Source of the DNA: Rhizobiaceae bacterium
GTDB taxonomy: Bacteria > Pseudomonadota > Alphaproteobacteria > Rhizobiales > Rhizobiaceae
NCBI GenBank assembly: GCA_030065115.1
Contig: JASJDO010000012.1
Coordinates: 1 to 42,344, forward strand
Direction: 5' to 3'
DNA: 42,344 nucleotides
Numbering within the stretch: position 1 is the stretch's first letter; the number at the start of each line of letters is the position of its first letter. This document shows positions 25,079 through 34,140 of the stretch, in pieces. Under the pieces are notes generated by a model. That model was not told where the DNA came from and made no database searches. It saw only the letters and a list, made by a program, of their open reading frames with translations. The position numbers and the translations under genes are program-made.

Positions 25079-26704
25079 TCAACCTTCCAGCGCAGCCAGT
25101 TCACTTTCATATTCTTCAACACAGCTTCCCATGGCTTTGATCATGGGTTGCAACTGCGTCTCGTAATGCTTCCATTTCGCCACTGAAGAAGTATAGATCG
25201 GTTGGCGCACCTGCCATTGGGAGGCGGTACTGACATCCCGTTTCGAACTTGTGTGATCGAGACAATTCTCGTCCCATTCAAGTCCGATATGCTGGATCAT
25301 CCCGCGTGCAACCGCTTCCGTATTAACCACTGTATCTTCATAAAACACTTCATGCATTTTTCCGGGAAGAACGCTCCGCCAATGTTCCATCAGCTTCCAA
25401 TATTCCTTATAATACTGCCCGAGAAACTCTAAATCCGTTGCATAGGCATGAAACTCCGAAAAACTGGACTTAAAGCATGAAAGCGCACAATCCACCGGGT
25501 GTCTTCGACAATGGATGATCTTTGCATTGGGGAACATGAGGTGGATCATGCCTACAGAGAAGAAATTGTGCGGCAGTTTATCGACCTGATACTTCTTTAT
25601 GTCTGTTCGATACCCGGATTCGTTGAAATATCTCTCTGCAACTTTCTCAAAGGAATCAGGGATCGCATGGTCGAAATAGAACTTGAAATCGGGCGCCGAG
25701 GGACTAGCCCTCGGCGAAAGTGGCGAATAAACGCCATAGTTCTTTAACAAATTAAGAACAAACGGCAGTTCACCATTGTCAATGATCTGACCGTGTCCGG
25801 CTAGAATACTTTCGATGAGAGTTGTCCCTGAACGTGGCATTCCGACAATAAAAATTGGACTATCCGATGCGCGCCCATGCCCTCCAAGTCGCTTGAGCAA
25901 TTCAGAAGTGAACACTGTCTTCACATTGCCGAATGGAGTTAACTCTTTGTTTTTATTCAGTTCTGATCTGCCAATTTCATTTGCTTTACCAAAATTGTCA
26001 AACGCCTTGTCGAATTCTTTGATACGCTCATAAGCCAACCCAATATTGGAATAAGCATGTAACTTTCTCATTTGATCATCAAGAGCATCTGCGAGCGAAA
26101 CAAACTCATCGATCTCTTCCGGAGCGACCGCCTCACCCGGCAAATTGAGAATGCGGCTTGTAACATCCAAAGTCCCGCCCAATTCTTTGCATCGCTGCAA
26201 GGCTTTGCGGGTTTCATCCACATCACCGCGCTTGGCATAGACGGTCGCATAGGTTTCGAAGATAACCGGATCATTGGGCAGCAAACGCTCGGCTTTTCGC
26301 ATGCTAGCAAGGGCATCATCGAGCCTGTTTGCAGCCAACTCACATCTGGCGAGCCTGGTTAAAACATCTGCAGAATTACCGGAAGTCTTGAGCCACTTTT
26401 TGTAGTAGGGAATCGCTTCTTTGAATCGAAACCGCTTTGCGACAAGCAATTCAGTGATTTTCGCATAAACAGGCGCAGATTGAGAAAACCGTTTCAGGGC
26501 CTTTTTGTAGAAGTCCATCGCTTCATCATATTGCGCGGATTCGGCACACAACATGCCTAGAGCAAACAAAACATCGCCATTTCGCGGATTTTTTTGCAGA
26601 ATTTGCCGATATTTTGCGATTTCCTGGGCAATTGCCCTTTCTGGCGCTTGCTTTAAATGCTTGTCAAATCGCACATAATCGAATGTAGTCGGAGGTACGG
26701 GCAC
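25079..26704 (-). CDS. TPR-containing sulfotransferase
   Basis: 541 residues. The N-terminal 240 residues are TPR repeats (ALGMLCAESAQYDEAMDFYKKAL and later units). The C-terminal part is a sulfotransferase: the 5'-phosphosulfate loop IFIVGMPRSGTTLIES (284-299) and the 3'-phosphate region CRRHPVDCALSCFKSSF (399-415) of PAPS-dependent enzymes. Relatives in bacteria sulfate proteins, lipids or small molecules; the acceptor here is unknown. No signal peptide, so cytoplasmic. It shares PAPS with the CysH made elsewhere in this window. The GTG-free ATG at 26704 follows a weak upstream region. Confidence 0.9.
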   Translation of the reverse strand: MPVPPTTFDYVRFDKHLKQAPERAIAQEIAKYRQILQKNPRNGDVLFALGMLCAESAQYDEAMDFYKKALKRFSQSAPVYAKITELLVAKRFRFKEAIPYYKKWLKTSGNSADVLTRLARCELAANRLDDALASMRKAERLLPNDPVIFETYATVYAKRGDVDETRKALQRCKELGGTLDVTSRILNLPGEAVAPEEIDEFVSLADALDDQMRKLHAYSNIGLAYERIKEFDKAFDNFGKANEIGRSELNKNKELTPFGNVKTVFTSELLKRLGGHGRASDSPIFIVGMPRSGTTLIESILAGHGQIIDNGELPFVLNLLKNYGVYSPLSPRASPSAPDFKFYFDHAIPDSFEKVAERYFNESGYRTDIKKYQVDKLPHNFFSVGMIHLMFPNAKIIHCRRHPVDCALSCFKSSFSEFHAYATDLEFLGQYYKEYWKLMEHWRSVLPGKMHEVFYEDTVVNTEAVARGMIQHIGLEWDENCLDHTSSKRDVSTASQWQVRQPIYTSSVAKWKHYETQLQPMIKAMGSCVEEYESELAALEG

Positions 26705-26858
26705 TAAATTGGCTCTTTAATATGGCTAGCGGTACAAATTCTTTGTTTTGCGGGGCTACGAAAGTCAAGGTCTTCGACAACGCTGTTGCAAAAATGCACC
26801 ACGAATTTGAATAACATCTGCACAAACGCAAATTTCGCCTTCTCCACAGGTGCGTAAA

Positions 26859-26922
26859 TTGACTTGTTAACCTCTCAAAACCTAAAAGAAGATCACCAAA
26901 AGACGGGGATTCCCCAATTTGG
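26859..26922 (+). promoter_or_regulatory. Possible porin promoter and 5'-leader hairpin
   Basis: TTGACT (26859-26864) followed at 17 bases by CTAAAA gives a poor but alphaproteobacterium-like promoter. Downstream, CCAAA (26896-26900) and TTTGG (26918-26922) enclose GGGG-ATT-CCCC (26905-26915), a nested hairpin about 28 bases upstream of the porin start. Both calls are by eye and weak. Confidence 0.3.
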
Positions 26923-26950
26923 CTATCTTGTAACCTATAGGGATAATATA

Positions 26951-28111
26951 ATGAACATCAAATCTCTTCTTCTTGGCTCAGCAGCTGCGATGGTAGCTGT
27001 GTCAAGCGCACAAGCAGCTGATGCTGTTGTGGTTGAGCCAGAGCCAGTTGAGTATGTACGCGTTTGTGACGCTTACGGCTCAGGCTTCTTCTTCATTCCA
27101 GGCACAGAAACATGTATCCGCTTTGCAGGATATGTTCGCTCTGTTTACCGTCACAACGAGACCGAAGTTAATGGCATTACAGTAGACGCTACTGAGGACT
27201 GGGTGAACCGTGCGCGCATGTCAGTCGACACTCGCAACGAGACAGACTGGGGCACACTTCGTGGTCTCTTCCGTCTTGACACAGACATTCGTGGTTCAGG
27301 CAGCGATGCCGCTACACTTGACCGTGCAGTCGTATCACTTGGTGGCTTTCGTGTTGGTCAAACAGCTAACTACTGGACAACAAACCATGGTTTCGCTGGC
27401 ATCGACTTGTCAGGTATTAATGGCGAAGACGGTAACTATTTTGGTGCAACAACTGCAGCAACTGTTTTTGACTACACATGGGCTGCAGACGGTTTTGCAG
27501 TAACCGCAGGTGTTCAATACACATCAGCAGGTGGCGGTGATATACGCGATCGTACATTGGGTGCCGCTGCTATACCTGCATTGGGTCTGCTTCCAGATGG
27601 TACAATCGATGTTGGCACTCCTGCAGTACCAGCTACAGGCAACCTGTATGACTACTACATTGGCTTTAACTGGTCTGCCGATTTCGGTACAATCGCCGGT
27701 ACATACATCGTTGATGGCAACGGCGGAGCAGCTGGTGTGAATGATGATGGCGATGCGTGGAAAATCTCCGCAACATTGGATCTGTCAGAATTCGTACCAG
27801 GTGGCACACTACATGCTATGTACATGACTGACGATGGTGATCTAGTTGAACATATTGTTGGCGATGATGTTTGGTCTATCGGTGCAGACTTCAATCTCAC
27901 TGACGAACTGGTACTTGCCGGTAACTACTACAGCCATGAGTTTGACTCTGGCCGTGATATCGACATGTTCGGTGCCGGTCTTAGCTGGAGACCAGCTGCT
28001 GCTCCAGGTCTGAAGCTTTACGTTTCTTATACATCAGTTGAAGACACTTCTGCTGCTGGTGTAGAAACAGATAGCGACGGTTACGCGATCGAAATCCGCC
28101 GCTCATTCTAA
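26951..28111 (+). CDS. Porin of the Omp2b/RopA type (Hyphomicrobiales)
   Basis: 386 residues from the ATG at 26951 (AGGGAT ribosome site); the frame is open further upstream but the signal peptide fixes the start. Cleavage is predicted after SSAQA (about residue 22). The mature protein is a beta-barrel with the Rhizobiales porin hallmark VCDAYGSGFFFIPGTETCIRFAGYVR split over residues 38-63, including two cysteines. It ends in an aromatic residue (RRSF), the barrel signal. It forms trimeric outer-membrane pores for small hydrophilic solutes. Codon use is strongly biased, as in highly expressed genes. Confidence 0.95.
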   Translation: MNIKSLLLGSAAAMVAVSSAQAADAVVVEPEPVEYVRVCDAYGSGFFFIPGTETCIRFAGYVRSVYRHNETEVNGITVDATEDWVNRARMSVDTRNETDWGTLRGLFRLDTDIRGSGSDAATLDRAVVSLGGFRVGQTANYWTTNHGFAGIDLSGINGEDGNYFGATTAATVFDYTWAADGFAVTAGVQYTSAGGGDIRDRTLGAAAIPALGLLPDGTIDVGTPAVPATGNLYDYYIGFNWSADFGTIAGTYIVDGNGGAAGVNDDGDAWKISATLDLSEFVPGGTLHAMYMTDDGDLVEHIVGDDVWSIGADFNLTDELVLAGNYYSHEFDSGRDIDMFGAGLSWRPAAAPGLKLYVSYTSVEDTSAAGVETDSDGYAIEIRRSF

Positions 28112-28141
28112 TCATCTGATTAGAATAAGTTAAGGTTTGAA

Positions 28142-28169
28142 CCCGCCAGCCTAGGTTGGCGGGTTTTTT
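28142..28169 (+). terminator. Rho-independent terminator of the porin gene
   Basis: CCCGCCA (28142-28148) pairs with TGGCGGG (28157-28163), and a run of six T follows at once (28164-28169). It starts 30 bases after the porin stop. A textbook terminator. Confidence 0.9.
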
Positions 28170-28204
28170 GTTGCCTGAAAGTGAGCAATCCAAAGCAAGG
28201 CAAG

Positions 28205-28230
28205 AAAAAAGGGCGCTCATCACGCCCTTT
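28205..28230 (-). terminator. Rho-independent terminator of the leftward dehydrogenase operon
   Basis: On the minus strand AAAGGGCG (28230-28223) pairs with CGCCCTTT (28215-28208) around a 7-base loop. The stem runs into a T-run (complement of the A-run at 28205-28210). It lies 38 bases after the stop of the gene at 28268. Confidence 0.85.
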
Positions 28231-28267
28231 CCAATTTCACTCACAATTCACGAAACGAGAGCGTTTC

Positions 28268-29038
28268 TTACTTCGGCGCCATCCGTATCGCACCATCAAG
28301 GCGGATTACTTCGCCGTTCAACATCGCATTCTCGCAAATTGAGATGGCTAGCTTGCCATATTCTCCCGGCTGACCAAGGCGAGATGGAAATGGCACCATA
28401 GCTCCAAGCGCATCCTGAACTTCCTGCGGCATGCCAGATACCATCGGCGTACCGAAAATACCGGGAGCAATGGTCATCACCCGAACCCCGTTACGCGAAA
28501 GATCTCGCGCCATTGGCAAGGTCATCCCAACCACGCCACCTTTTGAAGCGCTGTAAGCAATCTGACCGATTTGACCGTCGTAGGCGGCAACCGATGCTGT
28601 GTTAATGATTACTCCCCGCTCGCCATCATCATTGAGAGGGTCTTGTGCGCACATGCCTGCCGCACTTTGCGAAGAAACATTGAACGTCCCGATCAGGTTC
28701 ACACCAATCGTTTTCGCATAGGTCGCTGCGTCGTGCGAATTCCCGTCGCGATCCACAGTCTTCGCAGCCGGGGCAATCCCCGCACAATTGACGCATATGC
28801 TTTCCTGACCATTTGTGGCACGAACGATATCAAGCCCTCCAGCAACCGAGTCGGGATCCGATACATCAACCTTGGCGAAAGTGCCGCCGATCTCAGCCGC
28901 AACGCGATTGCCACTTTCTTCATTGACGTCAAAAATACCGACTTTAACGCCCTTCGCAGCAAGTGCGCGCGCAGTCGCTTCACCCAGCCCAGAGCCACCT
29001 CCGGTGACGACTGCAGCTAACGTGTCGTTCAATTTCAT
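28268..29038 (-). CDS. HSD10-type short-chain dehydrogenase (3-hydroxyacyl-CoA dehydrogenase-like)
   Basis: 256 residues. The Rossmann motif TGGGSGLG (12-19), NCAG (84-87), and the catalytic set Ser149, Tyr162, Lys166 (YSASK) are intact. The sequence follows mitochondrial HSD17B10 (2-methyl-3-hydroxybutyryl-CoA/3-hydroxyacyl-CoA dehydrogenase), including the PMARDLSRNGVRVMTIAPG stretch. It is separated from the thiolase gene by two bases on the same strand, which makes a hydroxyacyl-CoA to ketoacyl-CoA to thiolysis sequence the natural reading. It uses NAD+. Isoleucine or short fatty acid breakdown is a likely setting. Confidence 0.92.
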   Translation of the reverse strand: MKLNDTLAAVVTGGGSGLGEATARALAAKGVKVGIFDVNEESGNRVAAEIGGTFAKVDVSDPDSVAGGLDIVRATNGQESICVNCAGIAPAAKTVDRDGNSHDAATYAKTIGVNLIGTFNVSSQSAAGMCAQDPLNDDGERGVIINTASVAAYDGQIGQIAYSASKGGVVGMTLPMARDLSRNGVRVMTIAPGIFGTPMVSGMPQEVQDALGAMVPFPSRLGQPGEYGKLAISICENAMLNGEVIRLDGAIRMAPK

Positions 29039-29040
29039 CT

Positions 29041-30222
29041 TTATACCCTCTCAATTGCAATCGCGGTTCCTTCACCACCACCAATACAGATAGCAGCTAG
29101 TCCGCGTTTTTTGTCGTGTGTTTCCAACGCGTTAAGCAGTGTCACGATAATTCGTGAGCCTGATGCACCAATCGGATGACCAAGCGCACAGGCCCCGCCA
29201 TGCACGTTGACCTGATCGCGGTCGAGCCCAAACTCATGCATAAAAGCCATCGGAACCACAGCGAAGGCCTCATTCACCTCCCATAAATCCACATCATCCT
29301 TGGTCCAACCAATTTTTTCCATCAGTTTCTTGGCAGCAGGTACAGGCGCAGTCGTAAACCAACCCGGTTCATGCGCATGGCTCGCATGGCCATGGATAAC
29401 AGCCCGAACTTCCATTCCTTCTCGTTCAGCAACACTTTCGGTGGTAAGGACCAACGCGGCCGCACCATCCGAAATGGAAGAAGCGTTAGCAGCCGTGACG
29501 GTGCCATCTTTTTTAAACGCTGGTTTCAGATTCGGAATTTTCTCGGGCATGGCCTTGCGCGGTTGCTCATCGCTTTCGATTGAAATATCCCCTTTGCGCG
29601 TCGAATAGGAAACAGCGCTGATTTCATTGGCAAATTTACCGTCAGCTTCTGCCTTTTGCGCATTCTCCAGAGAGCGGATGGCATAGGCATCCTGTGCCTC
29701 ACGGGTGAATTGGAACTTTTCCGCGCAGTCTTCAGCAAAAGACCCCATCAGCTTGCCCTTGTCATAAGCATCTTCCAACCCGTCGAGGAACATGTGGTCG
29801 ATCACCTGACCATGACCAAGGCGAGCCCCACCACGCATCTTTTCGAGTAAATACGGCGCATTGGTCATGCTCTCCATGCCACCGGCAACAATTATTTCAC
29901 CGTTTTCCGCCTTGAGTTGATCGAAAGCGACCATGGTCGCCTTCATGCCTGAGCCACACATCTTGTTGAGTGTCGTGGCAGGCACGCCTTTATCCAGCCC
30001 CGCGTGAAATGCTGCCTGACGCGCTGGAGCCTGACCTTGTCCGGCTGGCAATACATTGCCCATAACCACTTCATCCACTTTTGCAGGATCAAGCTTTGCA
30101 TCTTCAAGTGCCGCCTTGATCGCAGCGCCGCCAAGCTCCGACGCTGTTAGAGACGAAAACTCTCCCTGAAAACCACCCATGGGTGTGCGTTTCGCGCCTG
30201 CAATTACAATTCTGTCAGCCAT
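29041..30222 (-). CDS. Acetyl-CoA acyltransferase (thiolase)
   Basis: 393 residues, the standard length. Catalytic residues are complete: Cys89 in NKMCGSG, His349 in GHPIGASGSR, and Cys379 in CIGGGEG. It cleaves 3-ketoacyl-CoA to acetyl-CoA and a shorter acyl-CoA, or runs in reverse. It lies 22 bases downstream of the glycerate kinase gene and two bases upstream of the HSD10-type gene, so the three form one leftward operon. Chain-length preference cannot be read from the sequence. Confidence 0.95.
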   Translation of the reverse strand: MADRIVIAGAKRTPMGGFQGEFSSLTASELGGAAIKAALEDAKLDPAKVDEVVMGNVLPAGQGQAPARQAAFHAGLDKGVPATTLNKMCGSGMKATMVAFDQLKAENGEIIVAGGMESMTNAPYLLEKMRGGARLGHGQVIDHMFLDGLEDAYDKGKLMGSFAEDCAEKFQFTREAQDAYAIRSLENAQKAEADGKFANEISAVSYSTRKGDISIESDEQPRKAMPEKIPNLKPAFKKDGTVTAANASSISDGAAALVLTTESVAEREGMEVRAVIHGHASHAHEPGWFTTAPVPAAKKLMEKIGWTKDDVDLWEVNEAFAVVPMAFMHEFGLDRDQVNVHGGACALGHPIGASGSRIIVTLLNALETHDKKRGLAAICIGGGEGTAIAIERV

Positions 30223-30244
30223 GGAAACTCCTCAATTCCGGCAT

Positions 30245-31528
30245 TTATCCCGTAATCAGGATCGCCCGGAAATCATTGACATTGGTACCTGTGGGTCCCG
30301 GTATAAATAGGGCGCCGATTTTGTCAAACGCCGTGTACGCATCATTGTTCTGCAGATATGCAACCGGATCAATACCGGCCATTCGCATTTTGCCTGCAGT
30401 ATCGCCATCAACAAAGGCACCTGCATTGTTTTCTGACCCGTCAATGCCATCCGTGTCGGCGCTTAGCAGATGAACGCCCTTTTCTCCTGCGATTTCGATC
30501 GCAAACGATAACAGGAATTCGGTGTTTCGCCCGCCCCGGCCATTGCCTTTGAGCGTAACTGTGGTCTCCCCGCCCGAAAGCAGCAATACCGGTTTTTTGA
30601 ACGGGCGATCACGATGCAAAATTTCCTTGGCAATTGCCGCTTGCGTGCGTGCCGCTTCCCGCGCCTCTCCTTCAATCGCATCGGAAAGAATATGCGTCTC
30701 AATGCCGTGAGATTGCGCCAGCGCCTGCGCCACTTCCAGCGAAATTGCAGCCGACGCAATGATGTGATGTTCTGCCTTAGACAGAGCCGCATCTGTCGGC
30801 AATGGCGCATCTGCGGCAGATGTCTTGACATGCGCCAACACTGCATCGGGCAATGGCATCTTGTATTGATCGATGATCGCCAGTGCATCTTCCCGTGACC
30901 CTTCATCAGCGACCGTAGGACCGGAGGCAATAAATTGAGGATGGTCGCCCGGAATATCTGACACCAGCAAGGATACGGTTTTTGCAGGATATGCGACCGC
31001 AGCAAGCCTTCCCCCCTTGATGAGGGAAACATGCTTACGCACTGTATTCATTGCAGAAATTGGTGCGCCAGACGCCAACAAGGTCTCATTCACAGCGATC
31101 TCGTCAGCTAAGGTCAAACCCTCAGGCGGCGCGGGTAGAAGCGCAGAGCCGCCGCCGGAAATCAGCGCGACCACCAAATCATTTTCGGACAAATCAGCCA
31201 CTGCGTCCAATAACCGTTGCGCGCCAACCAGCCCAGCCTCATCTGGCACCGGGTGCGCAGCCTCCAACACCTCCAGATGCTCGCAGTCACACGCATAGCC
31301 GTAGCGGGTGACAATCACTCCTTCCACCGCCTCTCCGTGCTTCTCCATCCACGCTTGCTCGAAAGCCCGACCCATCTGGGCAGAACCCTTCCCTGCACCA
31401 ATGATGACGAGGCGCCCTTTTGGCTTTTCAGGAAGAAAACGGGTGATCACTTTTTCAGGCTGTGCGGCATCGACCGCAGCATCAAAAAGGGATGTGAGAA
31501 ACGGAACTGGCTCTATAGGTTTTGTCAT
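30245..31528 (-). CDS. Glycerate 2-kinase (MOFRL family)
   Basis: 427 residues from the ATG at 31528; the frame is open to 31636 but the added residues look non-native. It has the two-domain GckA/TtuD structure: N-terminal VIIGAGKGSAQM and ISGGGSALL, and the C-terminal MOFRL domain with LLLSGGETTVTLKGNGRGGRNTEFLL and LSADTDGIDG. It phosphorylates D-glycerate to 2-phosphoglycerate, serving glyoxylate, tartrate or serine-type routes. Its position at the head of the thiolase/dehydrogenase operon is unusual. It is divergent from the glutathione transferase. Confidence 0.93.
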   Translation of the reverse strand: MTKPIEPVPFLTSLFDAAVDAAQPEKVITRFLPEKPKGRLVIIGAGKGSAQMGRAFEQAWMEKHGEAVEGVIVTRYGYACDCEHLEVLEAAHPVPDEAGLVGAQRLLDAVADLSENDLVVALISGGGSALLPAPPEGLTLADEIAVNETLLASGAPISAMNTVRKHVSLIKGGRLAAVAYPAKTVSLLVSDIPGDHPQFIASGPTVADEGSREDALAIIDQYKMPLPDAVLAHVKTSAADAPLPTDAALSKAEHHIIASAAISLEVAQALAQSHGIETHILSDAIEGEAREAARTQAAIAKEILHRDRPFKKPVLLLSGGETTVTLKGNGRGGRNTEFLLSFAIEIAGEKGVHLLSADTDGIDGSENNAGAFVDGDTAGKMRMAGIDPVAYLQNNDAYTAFDKIGALFIPGPTGTNVNDFRAILITG

Positions 31529-31605
31529 GCAGAACCTATGCAAGGACAGCGCGCAGCGGTCAAGATAGTGAAAGCAATTGTGCCGAATATTGGGAGGATT
31601 GAAAA

Positions 31606-32244
31606 ATGGCAACGATCTGGGGAAGAGCCACTTCAAGCAATGTTCAACTTGCCATGTGGGGCGCAGCGGAAGTTGGATTGGATATTGAACGCATCGATGC
31701 AGGAGGCGCGTTTGGTGGAACCGAAACGGAAGATTTCAAAGCCATGAATCCGAATGGCCTTGTTCCTGTTTTGAAGGACGGTGACCTTGTGCTTTTTGAA
31801 AGCGCCGCAATCTTGCGCTATCTCGGCGCTCAATATGGATCAGATGCATTCTGGCCACCGAAGCCCAAACAACGCGCACCACTGGATGCCTGGGCCGAAT
31901 GGACAAAAACCACACTTTGTCCGGTATTGATTTATCAGGTTTTCTGGACCCTAGTCCGCACGCCTAAAGTTGATCGGGATATGGAGGCACTTTCGGAACA
32001 AGTCACTCAATTGGGAGAATTGATGTCACGCATCACGCCGGAATTTGCAAACAAGCCATTCCTGGGCAGCGATCATTTAAGTTTTGCGGATATCATGTTT
32101 GGTCACACGCTCTACCGCTATTATACTCTGCCAATTGAAAGACCTGACCTCCCGGACTTGGCCGCATATTATGACCGTCTAAAAGCAAGACCCGCTTACC
32201 AAGAGCATATTATGGTCGATTATAGTTCCTTACAAATGGGGTAA
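31606..32244 (+). CDS. Glutathione S-transferase family protein
   Basis: 212 residues. N-terminal thioredoxin-like domain (1-80) with NPNGLVPVLKDGDLVLFESAAILRYL, including the conserved cis-Pro and the Glu-Ser that bind glutathione. The helical C-terminal domain has FLGSDHLSFADIMFGHTLYRY, with the conserved N-capping Asp. Ser10 or Ser11 near GRATSSNVQ is the likely glutathione-activating residue. GGGAGG lies eight bases before the ATG. Substrate unknown. Confidence 0.92.
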   Translation: MATIWGRATSSNVQLAMWGAAEVGLDIERIDAGGAFGGTETEDFKAMNPNGLVPVLKDGDLVLFESAAILRYLGAQYGSDAFWPPKPKQRAPLDAWAEWTKTTLCPVLIYQVFWTLVRTPKVDRDMEALSEQVTQLGELMSRITPEFANKPFLGSDHLSFADIMFGHTLYRYYTLPIERPDLPDLAAYYDRLKARPAYQEHIMVDYSSLQMG

Positions 32245-32249
32245 TGCTC

Positions 32250-32984
32250 CTAACCGCAACTTATTGGTTTTCCAATAAGTATAATATTGTATGGAAACGC
32301 AGGTTTAAGCGTCGTGCTACCAGTTCCCCTAACGGTTCTTAGAATCCGGATACAAGACTTATCTTTCAAGAACGAAATCGGTTTCGCATTCAGTGGCTGA
32401 GTGTCGCTTCGCAATATTCCATATTGAGGATTATACCACGGTCTGGAAGTGTTCGGTTCGCGTCCGGTCAGGCCACCGGCTGTTTTTGCACGTACTGCAA
32501 CGACGCTACCCGATACCAATTTGCCAAAATACTCAATGAATTCTTGCGCATACTCATCATCATTTTTCTGGGGATGGTAGCAACCAGCAAGGTCAGAAGA
32601 TTTTCCTTCGTTTTCCCCGCTGAAGAAACGCTCTAACACTGAAAATTTTTGCTGTTCACAAGGGCTTTGGCTATTATAAACAGCGTCTTCATCTAGACAA
32701 CTCAGCGTATTTTCACCCCTTTTTTTCTTCGCCCGATCTTCCCAACTCTTAATATAAAAATTTGCCTCACCGCTATTCCCTGGTCTTATTTGAACAAATT
32801 CACCGTTTCTAAATACACAAAAATCATCAAAGAAATATGCAGCTTCAGTGGAAAAATAGTGATTTGCTTCTCGAAGGGTCCATGGAAACACAAAAACAAG
32901 TGTACCTAATAATATTGGTATTATTGCAATAAACGCAATTATTGAGTTTACATATTCAATCCTAATATTAGATTTGTCTTTCAA
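32250..32984 (-). CDS. Hypothetical membrane-anchored protein, AT-rich orphan
   Basis: 244 residues. One strong membrane segment (about 12-36) follows a short cytoplasmic start, and the rest is likely periplasmic. Six of its seven cysteines lie in the soluble part. I recognise no family. Codons and base content are clearly more AT-rich than in the genes on both sides, which suggests transfer. Its 3' end runs through a perfect stem-loop (32259-32280) and finishes five bases after the stop of the convergent glutathione transferase gene. It could be a relic or a lineage-specific gene; the open frame of 735 bases supports a real gene. Confidence 0.55.
   Translation of the reverse strand: MKDKSNIRIEYVNSIIAFIAIIPILLGTLVFVFPWTLREANHYFSTEAAYFFDDFCVFRNGEFVQIRPGNSGEANFYIKSWEDRAKKKRGENTLSCLDEDAVYNSQSPCEQQKFSVLERFFSGENEGKSSDLAGCYHPQKNDDEYAQEFIEYFGKLVSGSVVAVRAKTAGGLTGREPNTSRPWYNPQYGILRSDTQPLNAKPISFLKDKSCIRILRTVRGTGSTTLKPAFPYNIILIGKPISCG
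32259..32280. terminator. Perfect stem-loop, candidate terminator of the glutathione transferase gene
   Basis: ACTTATTGG (32259-32267) pairs perfectly with CCAATAAGT (32272-32280) around a TTTT loop, 15 bases after the glutathione transferase stop. ATAATATTG follows in place of a T-run. It also lies inside the last codons of the convergent gene. Confidence 0.5.
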
Positions 32985-33093
32985 TTTATCACCATTTCAC
33001 GTCGAAAATATTATAAATAGAGAGAATATCAATTGCAAAAAATAAGCAAGGTATATGTAGACCACCATCCAAATTGAAAGTATTGCGTGGTAC

Positions 33094-34140
33094 ATGACCC
33101 AATCCTCCCTAACCTCCCTCCTAGGCATCACTCATCCCATCATTCAGGCACCCATGGCCGGGGCTTCGACGCCCGCAATGGCAGCAGCCGCATCCAACGC
33201 CGGCGCCTTGGGTTCGCTTGGCTGCGCAATGATGAAGCCGGATGCGTTGCGCGATCTTGGTCAAGAAATGAAATCACAAACCAATCGACCGGTAAACTTC
33301 AACTTCTTCAGCCATCAAGAACCACAAAGCGATGCTGCAACGGGTGAAGCGGCCCGTGCACTCCTTAAACCCTATTATGATGAACATGAACTCGGTGAAG
33401 TCAAAGACGCACAACCAACACATTTTCCGTTTGGCGAAGATATCTGCGACGCCATGCTGGAAATTGCGCCCAAGGTGGTCAGTTTTCACTTTGGCCTGCC
33501 ACAAGCAGAACTGGTTGAGAAACTGAAAGCCAATGGCTCGGTCATTCTCTCATCTGCCACAACGGTGAAAGAGGCGAAATGGCTGGAGGAAAACGGCGCA
33601 GATGCCATAATCGCGCAGGGGTTTGAGAGTGGTGGCCATCGCGGGTTCTTTCTGGAAACCGAAGATGCCTGCATCGGAACCATGGCCCTGGTGCCCAATG
33701 TGGTTGATGCGGTTTCGGTTCCTGTGATTGCCGCCGGTGGAATAGCAGACGCCCGCGGCATCAAGGCCGCAATGGCGCTTGGCGCATCTGGTGTGCAAAT
33801 CGGGACGGCTTTCCTCAATTGCGTAGAGGCTGGTATTCCTGATATTCACAAGAGAGAACTCCTGGCTTCAGACGGGTCCAATACACGAACCACCAAAGTC
33901 TTTTCCGGTCGTCCGGCTCGAGGCATTGTCAACCGCTACATGAACGACTTACGCGCCCATGAACCGGACCTTCCGGATTTCCCGATCATGAACACACTTA
34001 CCGGCCCATTGCGCAAGGCAAGCGCCGGCAAGGACAGTCCGGATTTTGTGTCCATGTGGTCAGGTCAGGCAGTGGATCTGAACCGTGAAACTACGACGGC
34101 CGAACTCATCCAATCTTTGGTCACTGAAGCGGGGCTCTAA
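33094..34140 (+). CDS. Nitronate monooxygenase family protein (FMN), copy 1
   Basis: 348 residues. TIM barrel starting with ITHPIIQAPMAGAS, the family's FMN entry. The catalytic-type histidine is in GFESGGHRG, and the phosphate-binding loop is IAAGGIADARGI with GASGVQIGTAFL after it. Members oxidise alkyl nitronates (2-nitropropane, propionate-3-nitronate) or act on other substrates. The ribosome site is weak. The stop overlaps the stop of the opposite-strand gene by four bases. It is only moderately similar to copy 2 at 38060. Confidence 0.93.
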   Translation: MTQSSLTSLLGITHPIIQAPMAGASTPAMAAAASNAGALGSLGCAMMKPDALRDLGQEMKSQTNRPVNFNFFSHQEPQSDAATGEAARALLKPYYDEHELGEVKDAQPTHFPFGEDICDAMLEIAPKVVSFHFGLPQAELVEKLKANGSVILSSATTVKEAKWLEENGADAIIAQGFESGGHRGFFLETEDACIGTMALVPNVVDAVSVPVIAAGGIADARGIKAAMALGASGVQIGTAFLNCVEAGIPDIHKRELLASDGSNTRTTKVFSGRPARGIVNRYMNDLRAHEPDLPDFPIMNTLTGPLRKASAGKDSPDFVSMWSGQAVDLNRETTTAELIQSLVTEAGL

